NCBI RefSeq assembly: GCF_026241135.1
Contig: NZ_JAPFGA010000005.1
Span: forward strand, 62,001-126,000
Direction of reading: 5' to 3'
DNA length: 64,000 nucleotides
DNA from: Galbibacter kalidii
Lineage (GTDB): Bacteria; Bacteroidota; Bacteroidia; Flavobacteriales; Flavobacteriaceae
Shown here: positions 55,186 through 62,584 of the stretch, one piece after another
How the letters are laid out: each line of letters begins with the position of its first letter
Numbering within the stretch: the first letter of the stretch is position 1
Notes under the pieces: model-generated
Told to the model about the DNA's origin: nothing
Databases searched by the model: none
The model's input: only the letters and a program-made list of their open reading frames with translations
Made by a program: the position numbers and the translations under genes

Positions 55186-57573
55186 ATGAAAAACAGACAA
55201 AAAAATATTTTGTTATTCCTCCTATTACCATTATTTAGTTTCTCTCAGGTAAATATAACGGGAAGTGTAAAAGACGAATACAGTCCCATTGCCTATGCCA
55301 ATATTGTGCTTCAAGATACGGAAGGGCACCCAATAACCGGAGCAATTACCGATGAAAACGGAGACTTTAAAATTCAGGCAACTGAAGGTGAATATAGGTT
55401 AATTATCAGCTATTTAGGCTATGAAAATAACGAAAGGGATATTCTTCTGGAAAAGGATATCGCTGTTGGTACAATTGTATTGAAAGAGGACACTGGCCAA
55501 CTGGAGGAGGTAATCATTACCGCCAAAAAACCGTTGATTGTGCAAAAGGCAGACCGCTTGGTGTACAATGTGGAAAACAGTGTTTCGGCCATTGGGGGCG
55601 ATGCAATGCATGTTTTGGGTACAGCCCCGGGACTTATGGTCATCAATAACACCATAACGATGCTGGGCAAGGGCACGCCCCGAGTGATGATAGATGGACG
55701 AATGCTTGAATTAACGGGAGATGAATTAGTGGGTTTTCTGGGTTCCTTATCTGCCGACGATATCAAGAACGTTGAAATTATCGCTACTCCACCGGCAAAA
55801 TACGAGGCCGAAGGCAGTGGCGGACTTGTTAATATTAACCTGAGAAAAGCCGCTCTGAACTCTTGGAAAAACACAATCACCACAGCCTATGATCAAAACA
55901 CATATAGTATTTTTTCGATTCGGAACAACTTTTTCTACAACAAAGATAAACTTCAGTTTTCCGCCGGTGTCGGAGGGAAAGTAGGGGATGTGAGACGAAT
56001 AGAACAGATAGATACAGAGTATCCCAATGGTCCCTGGGAGTTGGATATCGTCTCAAAAAACAGTAGGAACAACCTGTCCGGGCGTTTTAGTATAGATTAT
56101 GACCTAACAGACAACATTACCATAGGAGGCCAATATATGGGGGTTTACAACTATGGCGAGATACAATTAGATGCAAAAACAGATATTTTCAATACAGAAC
56201 ATCAACTGGAATCCATTCTCATTAACCCGATTGTTATTGATAGGGATAAGAAAAGTCATTCTGCAAATGCACACCTTATCGCTACCTTGGATACCATTGG
56301 CAGAAAATTATCTTTCGATGTTGACTATTTTACCTTTGATTCTGATATGGAAACCGACCTTTTTGCAGAGTCTTTTACGCCCGAAATGGAATTTATAGAG
56401 GTAGATATGGCTGCGAAAAACACGACAGACGTTACAATTAACAATGTTAGCTTCAAGACAGATATGGAACACCCCTTGGATTTTATAAACCTGTCGTATG
56501 GGGGCAAACTCAGTTTTATAAACACGCAGGCAGATGCTAAGTTTTTTAATACCATTACAGGGAATCCCATACTGGATCCGGATCAATCCAACGAGTTTGA
56601 ATATCAGGAAAACAATCAGGCTGTTTACGTTAACGGTTCCAAGAGCTTTAACGATAAATGGAGCCTGCAACTGGGGCTGCGGTATGAAGCAACACAAACG
56701 GAAGGCTATTCAAAAACGACAGGTGAAACCAATAAAAAAGAGTATGCAAAGCTGTTTTCCTCGTTTTATTTGATGTACAAAAAGAGCGATGACCATAGCT
56801 TTTCTTTTAATTATGGCAAACGGGTAAACCGCCCCCCATTTTGGATGTTGAACCCCTACCGTATCTATACAAGCAGTAATACCTATGCTGAAGGCAATCC
56901 GTTTTTGCAACCTTCGTTTTCCGATAATTTTGAATTTACTTATATGTATAACAGTAAATTGAGAACCAATGTGTTCTTAAACATATTAAACGACGGCTAT
57001 GGAACTATTTTTACTTCAGACCCTGAAGAAAATATACAAACAATAACGAGGGAAAATTATTACAAACAATATCAATATGGAATATCAGAAAGTTACACGG
57101 CCGATATAACCAGCTGGTGGCAAAGCCGAAATGCAATCAATCTTACAAACCGTGAAACAAAAATTTATGACGTTATAGATGCCACTCCCTTAAACGGTAT
57201 GCAAATTTATTTTTCATCAAACAATACCATTTCACTATTCACATCTACCAAGCTACAGTTAGACTATTGGTACAGCTCTCCCTTTAAAACGGGGCTGTTT
57301 GAAATCGGCAAGCCACAATCCAGCTTTAACGTAGGGATAAAACAAAGTATATTGGGGGACAACCTTCAATTGGTGCTTCTTTTTAATGATGTTTTCAATA
57401 GGTCGCAATTACGGGAATATAACTCTGCGGTAAATGGAATAAAACAGTCGTACTACGAAGATAACAGCAACCGTTTTTTCCGTTTTTCATTGACCTATAC
57501 CTTTGGAAATGATGACACCAGTGTTAAACAAAGAGATTTTGGAAATACAGAAGAGCAGCAGAGAGCCAATTAA
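55186..57573 (+). CDS. TonB-dependent receptor-like outer-membrane barrel protein
   Basis: A 795-residue exported protein. A signal peptide (LLFLLLPLFSFS) is followed by a carboxypeptidase-regulatory-like domain (about 25-100; VNITGSVKDEYSPIAYANIVL), a plug-like region (EEVIITAKKPLIVQKADRLV, RVMIDGRMLELTGDELVGFL) and a large barrel ending QRDFGNTEEQQRAN. It is the OMP_b-brl family type and lacks a SusD partner here. The cargo is unknown. It lies between two AraC paralogues and has the shared palindrome upstream. Confidence 0.9.
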   Translation: MKNRQKNILLFLLLPLFSFSQVNITGSVKDEYSPIAYANIVLQDTEGHPITGAITDENGDFKIQATEGEYRLIISYLGYENNERDILLEKDIAVGTIVLKEDTGQLEEVIITAKKPLIVQKADRLVYNVENSVSAIGGDAMHVLGTAPGLMVINNTITMLGKGTPRVMIDGRMLELTGDELVGFLGSLSADDIKNVEIIATPPAKYEAEGSGGLVNINLRKAALNSWKNTITTAYDQNTYSIFSIRNNFFYNKDKLQFSAGVGGKVGDVRRIEQIDTEYPNGPWELDIVSKNSRNNLSGRFSIDYDLTDNITIGGQYMGVYNYGEIQLDAKTDIFNTEHQLESILINPIVIDRDKKSHSANAHLIATLDTIGRKLSFDVDYFTFDSDMETDLFAESFTPEMEFIEVDMAAKNTTDVTINNVSFKTDMEHPLDFINLSYGGKLSFINTQADAKFFNTITGNPILDPDQSNEFEYQENNQAVYVNGSKSFNDKWSLQLGLRYEATQTEGYSKTTGETNKKEYAKLFSSFYLMYKKSDDHSFSFNYGKRVNRPPFWMLNPYRIYTSSNTYAEGNPFLQPSFSDNFEFTYMYNSKLRTNVFLNILNDGYGTIFTSDPEENIQTITRENYYKQYQYGISESYTADITSWWQSRNAINLTNRETKIYDVIDATPLNGMQIYFSSNNTISLFTSTKLQLDYWYSSPFKTGLFEIGKPQSSFNVGIKQSILGDNLQLVLLFNDVFNRSQLREYNSAVNGIKQSYYEDNSNRFFRFSLTYTFGNDDTSVKQRDFGNTEEQQRAN

Positions 57574-57647
57574 AATCATGTATGCTTTTTAAACGTATTG
57601 TGGAATGTGGATAGGGAATGAAGTATAGAATTGAATTCCTGTTTTAG

Positions 57648-57655
57648 TATATTTG
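57648..57655 (+). promoter_or_regulatory. -7 box of AraC paralogue 2
   Basis: TATATTTG fits TAnnTTTG and lies 17 bases before the ATG at 57672. Confidence 0.5.
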
Positions 57656-57671
57656 AGTTCTAAATATTCTT

Positions 57672-58718
57672 ATGGAACCGGAACATCAACTCTTATTTTT
57701 CTTTAGTGCCATTGGTGCTTTTAACGGGCTTGTTTTGAGCATCTATTTTGCCTTTTTTGTAAAGCACAGGAACAAGGCCAATTATTTTCTTTCGGCATTG
57801 ATGCTGGTGCTTAGTATAAGGATCATAAAGTCTGTTTTTTTCTTTTTTTATCCTTCCCTTTCCGAGCTGTTTATACATATAGGCTTAGTTGCCTGTGCAC
57901 TCATTGGGCCATTTTTGTATCTGTACGTAAAAAATACCACGTCCCGTAAAAACTTTCGCAACCGGTATTGGCTCTATCATATTGTGCCCACGGTATTGGT
58001 CATGATACTAATTGAATACCTCTATCCGTATAGGCAGTACAGGGCATTCTGGCCATTTTTTATCAGTAAGGTTTTATATATGCAGTGGCTGGTTTATATT
58101 ATTCTTTCGGGAATCGTTATAAAAAATGCTTTTGCCTCCCTCATTAAAAAAGGGAAGAAAGTGACCGATGAAGAAATCTGGCTCATCAGCTTGGTGGTCG
58201 GAGTGGCCATCATCTGGATTGCTTACAAAACATCAGGATATACCTCATATATTGTAGGTGCCTTATCGTTTTCTTTTATATTTTACCTGATACTGCTTCT
58301 CTGGTTCTTTAAAAGAAGGAAAACTACGCCTTTTTTCTTTGCTGAACAAACCAAATATGCCAATAAGAAAATTAAAGCAAATGAAGCCACCGGAATTCTC
58401 TCCAGATTACATACACTCTTTGAACAAAATGGGCTTTACAAAAAACCGGATTTAAAACTGGCAGATATCGCTGACGAGTTGGACATACCTTCTCATCAGT
58501 TGTCGCAATGTTTAAATGATAATCTGGGCAAGGGCTTTTCAACTTTTATCAATGAGTATCGGGTAAAAGAAGCAGAAAAAATGCTGTTATCTAACCATCA
58601 CCTTACCGTAGAGGCCATTGGCCATGAATGCGGTTTCAAATCGAACACCACATTTTATTTGGCCTTTAAAAACCTTACAGGCACTACGCCTGCAAAATTT
58701 AAGAAAGAAAACACTTAG
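57672..58718 (+). CDS. Membrane-anchored AraC family regulator, paralogue 2
   Basis: A 348-residue paralogue of the 53994 gene, with the same membrane domain order (start MEPEHQLLFFFSAIGAFNGL) and AraC-type helix-turn-helix domain. Over 195 bases (58389-58583 against 54723-54917) I find only two differences, while the membrane part has many. The DNA after the stop, up to the palindrome, is also nearly the same. This suggests gene conversion or strong selection on DNA binding. It is followed by a second NTF2-like gene. Confidence 0.88.
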   Translation: MEPEHQLLFFFSAIGAFNGLVLSIYFAFFVKHRNKANYFLSALMLVLSIRIIKSVFFFFYPSLSELFIHIGLVACALIGPFLYLYVKNTTSRKNFRNRYWLYHIVPTVLVMILIEYLYPYRQYRAFWPFFISKVLYMQWLVYIILSGIVIKNAFASLIKKGKKVTDEEIWLISLVVGVAIIWIAYKTSGYTSYIVGALSFSFIFYLILLLWFFKRRKTTPFFFAEQTKYANKKIKANEATGILSRLHTLFEQNGLYKKPDLKLADIADELDIPSHQLSQCLNDNLGKGFSTFINEYRVKEAEKMLLSNHHLTVEAIGHECGFKSNTTFYLAFKNLTGTTPAKFKKENT

Positions 58719-58754
58719 TGTTGTATCAGGTTAAGATACTTTGTTGTTTTTCTT

Positions 58755-58770
58755 CAGATTTATAAATCTG
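58755..58770. promoter_or_regulatory. Palindromic operator candidate, copy 3
   Basis: CAGATTTATAAATCTG again, 46 bases upstream of TAATGTTG (58816-58823), with a TTG 19 bases before that box, ahead of the NTF2-like gene at 58848. Confidence 0.75.
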
Positions 58771-58847
58771 TATTTCTTCTTCATTATTTTTTATTGCTTT
58801 TTACTAGCATCCTTGTAATGTTGCACATAGTTTTAAATACATAGAAA

Positions 58848-59276
58848 ATGAAATACATTACCACCTTAATTATCGCCTTTACTTTTTTCAGTACCCTAAA
58901 CTTGGGGGCACAAACTGAAAAAGAACTTATTACCAAGACACTAATGGACTATATTGAAGGGACAGCAAATGGAGAGCCGGAAAGACTAAAAAATGCTTTT
59001 CATAAAGATTTGAACCTTTATCACGTAACAAATGACAGTATAGTTGTTTGGTCAGGCCAGAAATATATTAGTAACGTTAAGTTAGGTGAAAAAAGTAACC
59101 GGATAGGTAAAATTATTTCTATTGATTATAAGAACAATGCTGCAAGTGCGAAAATAGAAGTGGATATGCCGGATAAAAAAAGAGTTTATACCGATTATTT
59201 ACTCCTGCTAAAAACCGGGGGAAATTGGCAAATAATTCATAAGTCATTTACGTATGTTAAGTATCCCGGCAATTAA
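58848..59276 (+). CDS. NTF2-like (lumazine-binding type) secreted protein, second copy
   Basis: A 142-residue exported protein with a signal peptide (MKYITTLIIAFTFFSTLNLG). The NTF2-like domain has LITKTLMDYIEGTANGEPERLKNAFHKDLNLYHV, GKIISIDYKNNAASAKIEV and YTDYLLLLKTGGNWQIIHK. It is related to the protein encoded at 53220-53822 but shorter. A candidate palindromic operator lies upstream. The ligand is unknown. Confidence 0.85.
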   Translation: MKYITTLIIAFTFFSTLNLGAQTEKELITKTLMDYIEGTANGEPERLKNAFHKDLNLYHVTNDSIVVWSGQKYISNVKLGEKSNRIGKIISIDYKNNAASAKIEVDMPDKKRVYTDYLLLLKTGGNWQIIHKSFTYVKYPGN

Positions 59277-59496
59277 AACCTGACGACTGACGAATTAGCA
59301 ATCTGCCTGAAATGCTCGTAAAAAGGGCATATACCGATTTTCCTATCCGCAGGCTCAGCATCAGCACCAACAATCCAAAAAAGAAGTTTTGAGCTCGTTT
59401 TTGTTTGCTGAAAAATAAAAGGTACAAACTGACCAAGAACCCGTTAAAAACCCCAAGGGCACCAAAGAAGAACAAAACTGGGTTTTCGAAAGTCAT
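59257..59496 (-). pseudogene. Truncated copy of the membrane domain of an AraC regulator
   Basis: The first 54 codons (MTFENPVLFFFGALGVFNGF and following spans) match the N-terminal membrane domain of the two AraC paralogues nearby. After that the sequence changes to unrelated residues and stops, overlapping the end of the NTF2-like gene by 20 bases. The helix-turn-helix part is missing. It is probably the remnant of a third paralogue on the opposite strand. Confidence 0.75.
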
Positions 59497-59728
59497 TTTA
59501 ATTAAAGTTTAGGAAATATAGTAAACCGCCTTTCAAAATTAAATATATAAACAAAAAGTCAAAATTCTTGGCATTATATACTACATTCGTTTTCAACTTT
59601 TCCAAAAACAAAAGGTGGGACTATCTGTTGGTGATTCTTGGCGCTTTCTTGTGAAAATATAAAGTCTCTCGGCTATCGCCGAATATTTTGTTCAAAACTT
59701 GAAAATCAACAAAAGAAAACTCACTGCA
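59497..59728. other. Gap without genes before the tRNA-Arg region
   Basis: This stretch is AT-rich, with a small TCGGCTATCGCCGA hairpin at about 59678. I see no gene in it. Confidence 0.6.
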
Positions 59729-59764
59729 CTAAAAAAACAAAAACAAGCTATGTTTTTTAGCTTG
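59729..59764 (-). terminator. tRNA-Arg terminator
   Basis: On the minus strand CAAGCTA (59764-59758) pairs with TAGCTTG (59750-59744) across an AAAAACA loop, followed by a T-rich tail. Confidence 0.7.
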
Positions 59765-59795
59765 CTTCGTTTTCAACTTTTTGTTGATTTATTCG

Positions 59796-59869
59796 TGACC
59801 TCGCCAGGATTCAAACCTGGAACCTTCTGAGCCGTAATCAGATGCGCTATTCAGTTGCGCCACGAGGCC
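59796..59869 (-). tRNA. tRNA-Arg(ACG)
   Basis: Acceptor GGCCTCG pairs with CGAGGTC (one G-T pair). Anticodon loop TTACGGC with ACG, T loop TTTGAAT, discriminator A. ACG needs inosine modification to read CGC/CGA. Confidence 0.95.
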
Positions 59870-59970
59870 GATTTTTCAACCCTTTGTGGGCTTGCCCGAT
59901 GGAGCACACCATGTATGTGTGCGAAGGCGGGTGCAAATATAATATATTTTATTAAAAATAAATCAATCTC

Positions 59971-59999
59971 CTTTATAAAATTTATAAAGCGTATTTTTG
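59971..59999 (+). promoter_or_regulatory. Crp/Fnr gene promoter with inverted repeat
   Basis: CTTTATAAAATTTATAAAG (59971-59989) is a perfect 9-1-9 inverted repeat next to TATTTTTG (59992-59999), which fits the -7 box. The ATG at 60004 follows within five bases, so the mRNA may be leaderless. The repeat could be a self-regulation site. Confidence 0.55.
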
Positions 60000-60003
60000 A
60001 TTC

Positions 60004-60636
60004 ATGCTGGATACCATCAAAGAGAAATTGAACTACCTTCTAGATGATACGATTATTGAAGAATTGTTAAGAATCGGAAGAGTGAAGTCTTTTTATAAAG
60101 ACGATATCATTATGGATATTGGTCAAAAATTAGGTTTCATTCCTTTACTTTTAGAAGGCAGCATTAAGGTGCTTCGTGAAGATGGTAATGGACATGAGAT
60201 ACTACTTTATTTTCTAGAAGAGGGAGATACTTGTGCTATGTCGCTCACCAGTTGTCTCAATCATTCAAAAAGTAAAATAAGAGCCATAGCAGCAGATGAT
60301 GTCAAACTCTTTATGATTCCGTCTGAAAAAATGGAAGAATGGTTCCATACTAATAAAAGCTGGAGAAGTTTTATCTTGGAAAGCTACCAAGTTCGTTTTG
60401 ATGAAATGATAGAAACCATAGACGCCTTGGCGTTCCTGAAAATGGATGAGCGCTTGGAAAAATATCTTACAGATAAGGTTAAGTTAAACGGTAATTGGAC
60501 GCTAAACATTACTCACCAAGAGATTGCAGACGATTTGAATACCTCAAGAGTGGTGGTTTCAAGATTACTTAAAAAACTAGAAAACAACCAGCTGATCAAA
60601 CTTCACAGAAATAAAATTGAAGTACTCAACTCTTGA
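60004..60636 (+). CDS. Crp/Fnr family transcriptional regulator
   Basis: A 210-residue regulator with an N-terminal cNMP-binding-like barrel (about 25-115) and a C-terminal winged helix (about 150-205; LNITHQEIADDLNTSRVVVSRLLKKL). Cys77 and Cys84 lie in GDTCAMSLTSCLNHSKSK, within the sensor domain. The gene is just upstream of sulfur-handling genes on the same strand, so a role as a sulfide or persulfide sensor is a reasonable guess. Confidence 0.92.
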   Translation: MLDTIKEKLNYLLDDTIIEELLRIGRVKSFYKDDIIMDIGQKLGFIPLLLEGSIKVLREDGNGHEILLYFLEEGDTCAMSLTSCLNHSKSKIRAIAADDVKLFMIPSEKMEEWFHTNKSWRSFILESYQVRFDEMIETIDALAFLKMDERLEKYLTDKVKLNGNWTLNITHQEIADDLNTSRVVVSRLLKKLENNQLIKLHRNKIEVLNS

Positions 60637-60681
60637 GTAACATTCATTACATAACATTTCATACAGCTCCATTACCTTTGC
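60637..60681 (+). promoter_or_regulatory. Candidate Crp/Fnr site and -7 box before the YeeE genes
   Basis: GTAACATTCATTAC (60637-60650) has GTAA/TTAC half-sites and lies 24 bases before TACCTTTG (60674-60681). This puts its centre near -43, the position used by class II activators. A similar site is at 62502-62515. Confidence 0.5.
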
Positions 60682-60705
60682 ACTCTTGATATAAAACAAA
60701 TAATT

Positions 60706-61266
60706 ATGGAGTTTATCTTAGATCCGTGGCCTTGGTATGTGTCAGGCCCTTTGATTGCTATGGTCATGTTTTTGCTTATTTACTTCGGAAAAACTTTTGG
60801 CATGTCTTCCAATCTTCGGACTTTCTGTGCGATAGGCGGCGCAGGAAAGAAGAGTGATTTTTTCAATTTTAAGTGGCAAGAGCAAAAATGGAATCTTATG
60901 GTTGTCCTTGGTGCTGTTATTGGCGGTTTTATTGCGCATTTCTTCTTGTCTAATCCTACTAATATTGATCTCAATTCCAATACTGTTCAGATATTACAAT
61001 CTTTTGGCTTTGAAAACACCGGGAAAACATTGCTTCCACAGGAAATATACGGTTGGGATGCTGTTTTAAGTCTGAAAGGCTTGCTTATTTTGATCGTAGG
61101 CGGATTTTTGGTCGGTTTCGGAACACGATATGCCGGCGGATGTACTTCCGGACATGCCATTAGCGGACTTAGCAACTTGCAAATTCCGTCGCTTATTGCT
61201 GTTGTCGGTTTCTTTATCGGAGGCTTGATCATGACACACTTTATAATCCCCTTAATTTTTAAATAA
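60706..61266 (+). CDS. YeeE/YedE (TsuA-type) thiosulfate/sulfur transport protein, part 1
   Basis: A 186-residue membrane protein of the YeeE/YedE family with four or five spans. The conserved Cys is in GFGTRYAGGCTSGHAISGL. Full-length relatives import thiosulfate, moving sulfur along Cys residues; here the protein is a half-size form. The next gene overlaps its last base and codes for the partner half. Confidence 0.93.
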   Translation: MEFILDPWPWYVSGPLIAMVMFLLIYFGKTFGMSSNLRTFCAIGGAGKKSDFFNFKWQEQKWNLMVVLGAVIGGFIAHFFLSNPTNIDLNSNTVQILQSFGFENTGKTLLPQEIYGWDAVLSLKGLLILIVGGFLVGFGTRYAGGCTSGHAISGLSNLQIPSLIAVVGFFIGGLIMTHFIIPLIFK

Positions 61267-61679
61267 TGAAGTATCTAAAATTTATACTGACAGGTGTTTT
61301 CTTCGGAATTGTTCTCGTAAAATCGGAAGCGGTTTCGTGGTACAGGATTTTCGAAATGTTCCGTTTTGAATCTTTTCATATGTATGGAATTATCGGAACT
61401 GCCGTGATCACCGGAATCATTCTCGTTCAGCTTATCAAAAAAACAAACTTGAAAAGTATCGAAGGGACTCCAATTGCTATTCCTGATAAAAATAAAAGTA
61501 TCACCCGTTACCTGCTTGGCGGGTCGATCTTCGGACTCGGATGGGCATTAGCAGGAGCATGTCCGGGACCTATGTATATTTTGGTGGGAACAGGTGTTTT
61601 TTCAATGTTGATTGTCATTGCTGCGGCTGTTGCAGGAACTTTTGTTTACGGATTGTTGAAGAATAAACTTCCGCATTGA
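61266..61679 (+). CDS. YeeE/YedE-like (DUF6691) membrane protein, part 2
   Basis: A 137-residue membrane protein, four spans, with the conserved Cys in GLGWALAGACPGPMYILVGTG. It starts on the last base of the first YeeE gene and overlaps the next gene by four bases, so all three are translated together. The pair probably forms one transporter. Confidence 0.92.
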   Translation: MKYLKFILTGVFFGIVLVKSEAVSWYRIFEMFRFESFHMYGIIGTAVITGIILVQLIKKTNLKSIEGTPIAIPDKNKSITRYLLGGSIFGLGWALAGACPGPMYILVGTGVFSMLIVIAAAVAGTFVYGLLKNKLPH

Positions 61680-62479
61680 TGACATTTGAAACAACCATCG
61701 GATATGCAGGGGCACTTTTTATCGGACTTGTTCTAGGGCTTTTAGGCGGTGGGGGTTCTATTTTAACGGTTCCTTTGTTAGTCTATTTACTGGCATATAA
61801 CCCCGTTGTGGCTACCGCATATTCTCTTTTTGTAGTCGGGTCGTCTTCGCTAGTGGGGGCTTTTCAGAAATATAAAAAAGGTGTTGTCGATATTAAAATC
61901 GGATTGGCATTTTCCTTTCCTTCCTTTTTGGCAGTCTATCTTTCCAGACGTTTTCTTGTTCCGTGGATACCCGAGGAATTGTTCAGACTTGGAACCTTTA
62001 CTTTTACCAAGGAAATCCTCATCATGACCTTTTTTGCTGTGATTATGTTTGTGGCAGCAGTATCCATGATCAAAAATCAAAAAAAGAAAAAGAAGGATCC
62101 AGATTACAAACAAGCCTACGTAAAAACTTTTGTTCAGGGGCTTGCGATTGGGACCATTACCGGACTTATAGGTGCGGGAGGTGGATTTCTCTATGTCCCG
62201 GCTTTGGTTTTATGGGCAAATCTTTCCATGAAGAAAGCTGTTGGAACCTCTTTAATTATTGTATGTATCAATTCCCTGATTGGGTTTATAGGTGATATAC
62301 AAACATTGGATATTGAATGGGGATTTTTACTGACTTTTTCTGCGATAACCATCCTTGGGATACTGATTGGCGGACAATTATCACAGTATATTCCTAATAA
62401 AGCTTTGAAAAAAGGTTTTGGGTATTTGATATTGCTGATGAGTTTTTATATTCTGATGAAGGAACTATATCACTTTTAG
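61676..62479 (+). CDS. TauE/SafE family sulfite/sulfonate exporter
   Basis: A 267-residue inner-membrane protein with about eight spans in two repeats; each has a family motif (LVLGLLGGGGSILTVPLLVYL and ITGLIGAGGGFLYVPALVLW). TauE/SafE proteins export sulfite, sulfoacetate or related anions. With the YeeE pair and persulfide dioxygenase nearby, sulfite export after sulfide oxidation is a plausible role. Confidence 0.92.
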   Translation: MMTFETTIGYAGALFIGLVLGLLGGGGSILTVPLLVYLLAYNPVVATAYSLFVVGSSSLVGAFQKYKKGVVDIKIGLAFSFPSFLAVYLSRRFLVPWIPEELFRLGTFTFTKEILIMTFFAVIMFVAAVSMIKNQKKKKKDPDYKQAYVKTFVQGLAIGTITGLIGAGGGFLYVPALVLWANLSMKKAVGTSLIIVCINSLIGFIGDIQTLDIEWGFLLTFSAITILGILIGGQLSQYIPNKALKKGFGYLILLMSFYILMKELYHF

Positions 62480-62501
62480 AAGTTGATATACAAAACCGAA
62501 T

Positions 62502-62545
62502 GTGACTTTTATTACATTCAAAAAATAAGTAGTTTATTATCTTTG
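62502..62545 (+). promoter_or_regulatory. Candidate Crp/Fnr site and -7 box before the persulfide dioxygenase gene
   Basis: GTGACTTTTATTAC (62502-62515) resembles GTAACATTCATTAC at 60637 and lies 23 bases before TATCTTTG (62538-62545). The distance is nearly the same as before the YeeE genes. Confidence 0.45.
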
Positions 62546-62584
62546 TCTCGTTTCCGCAGAAGGAACGATTAAAAACCTTATAAA

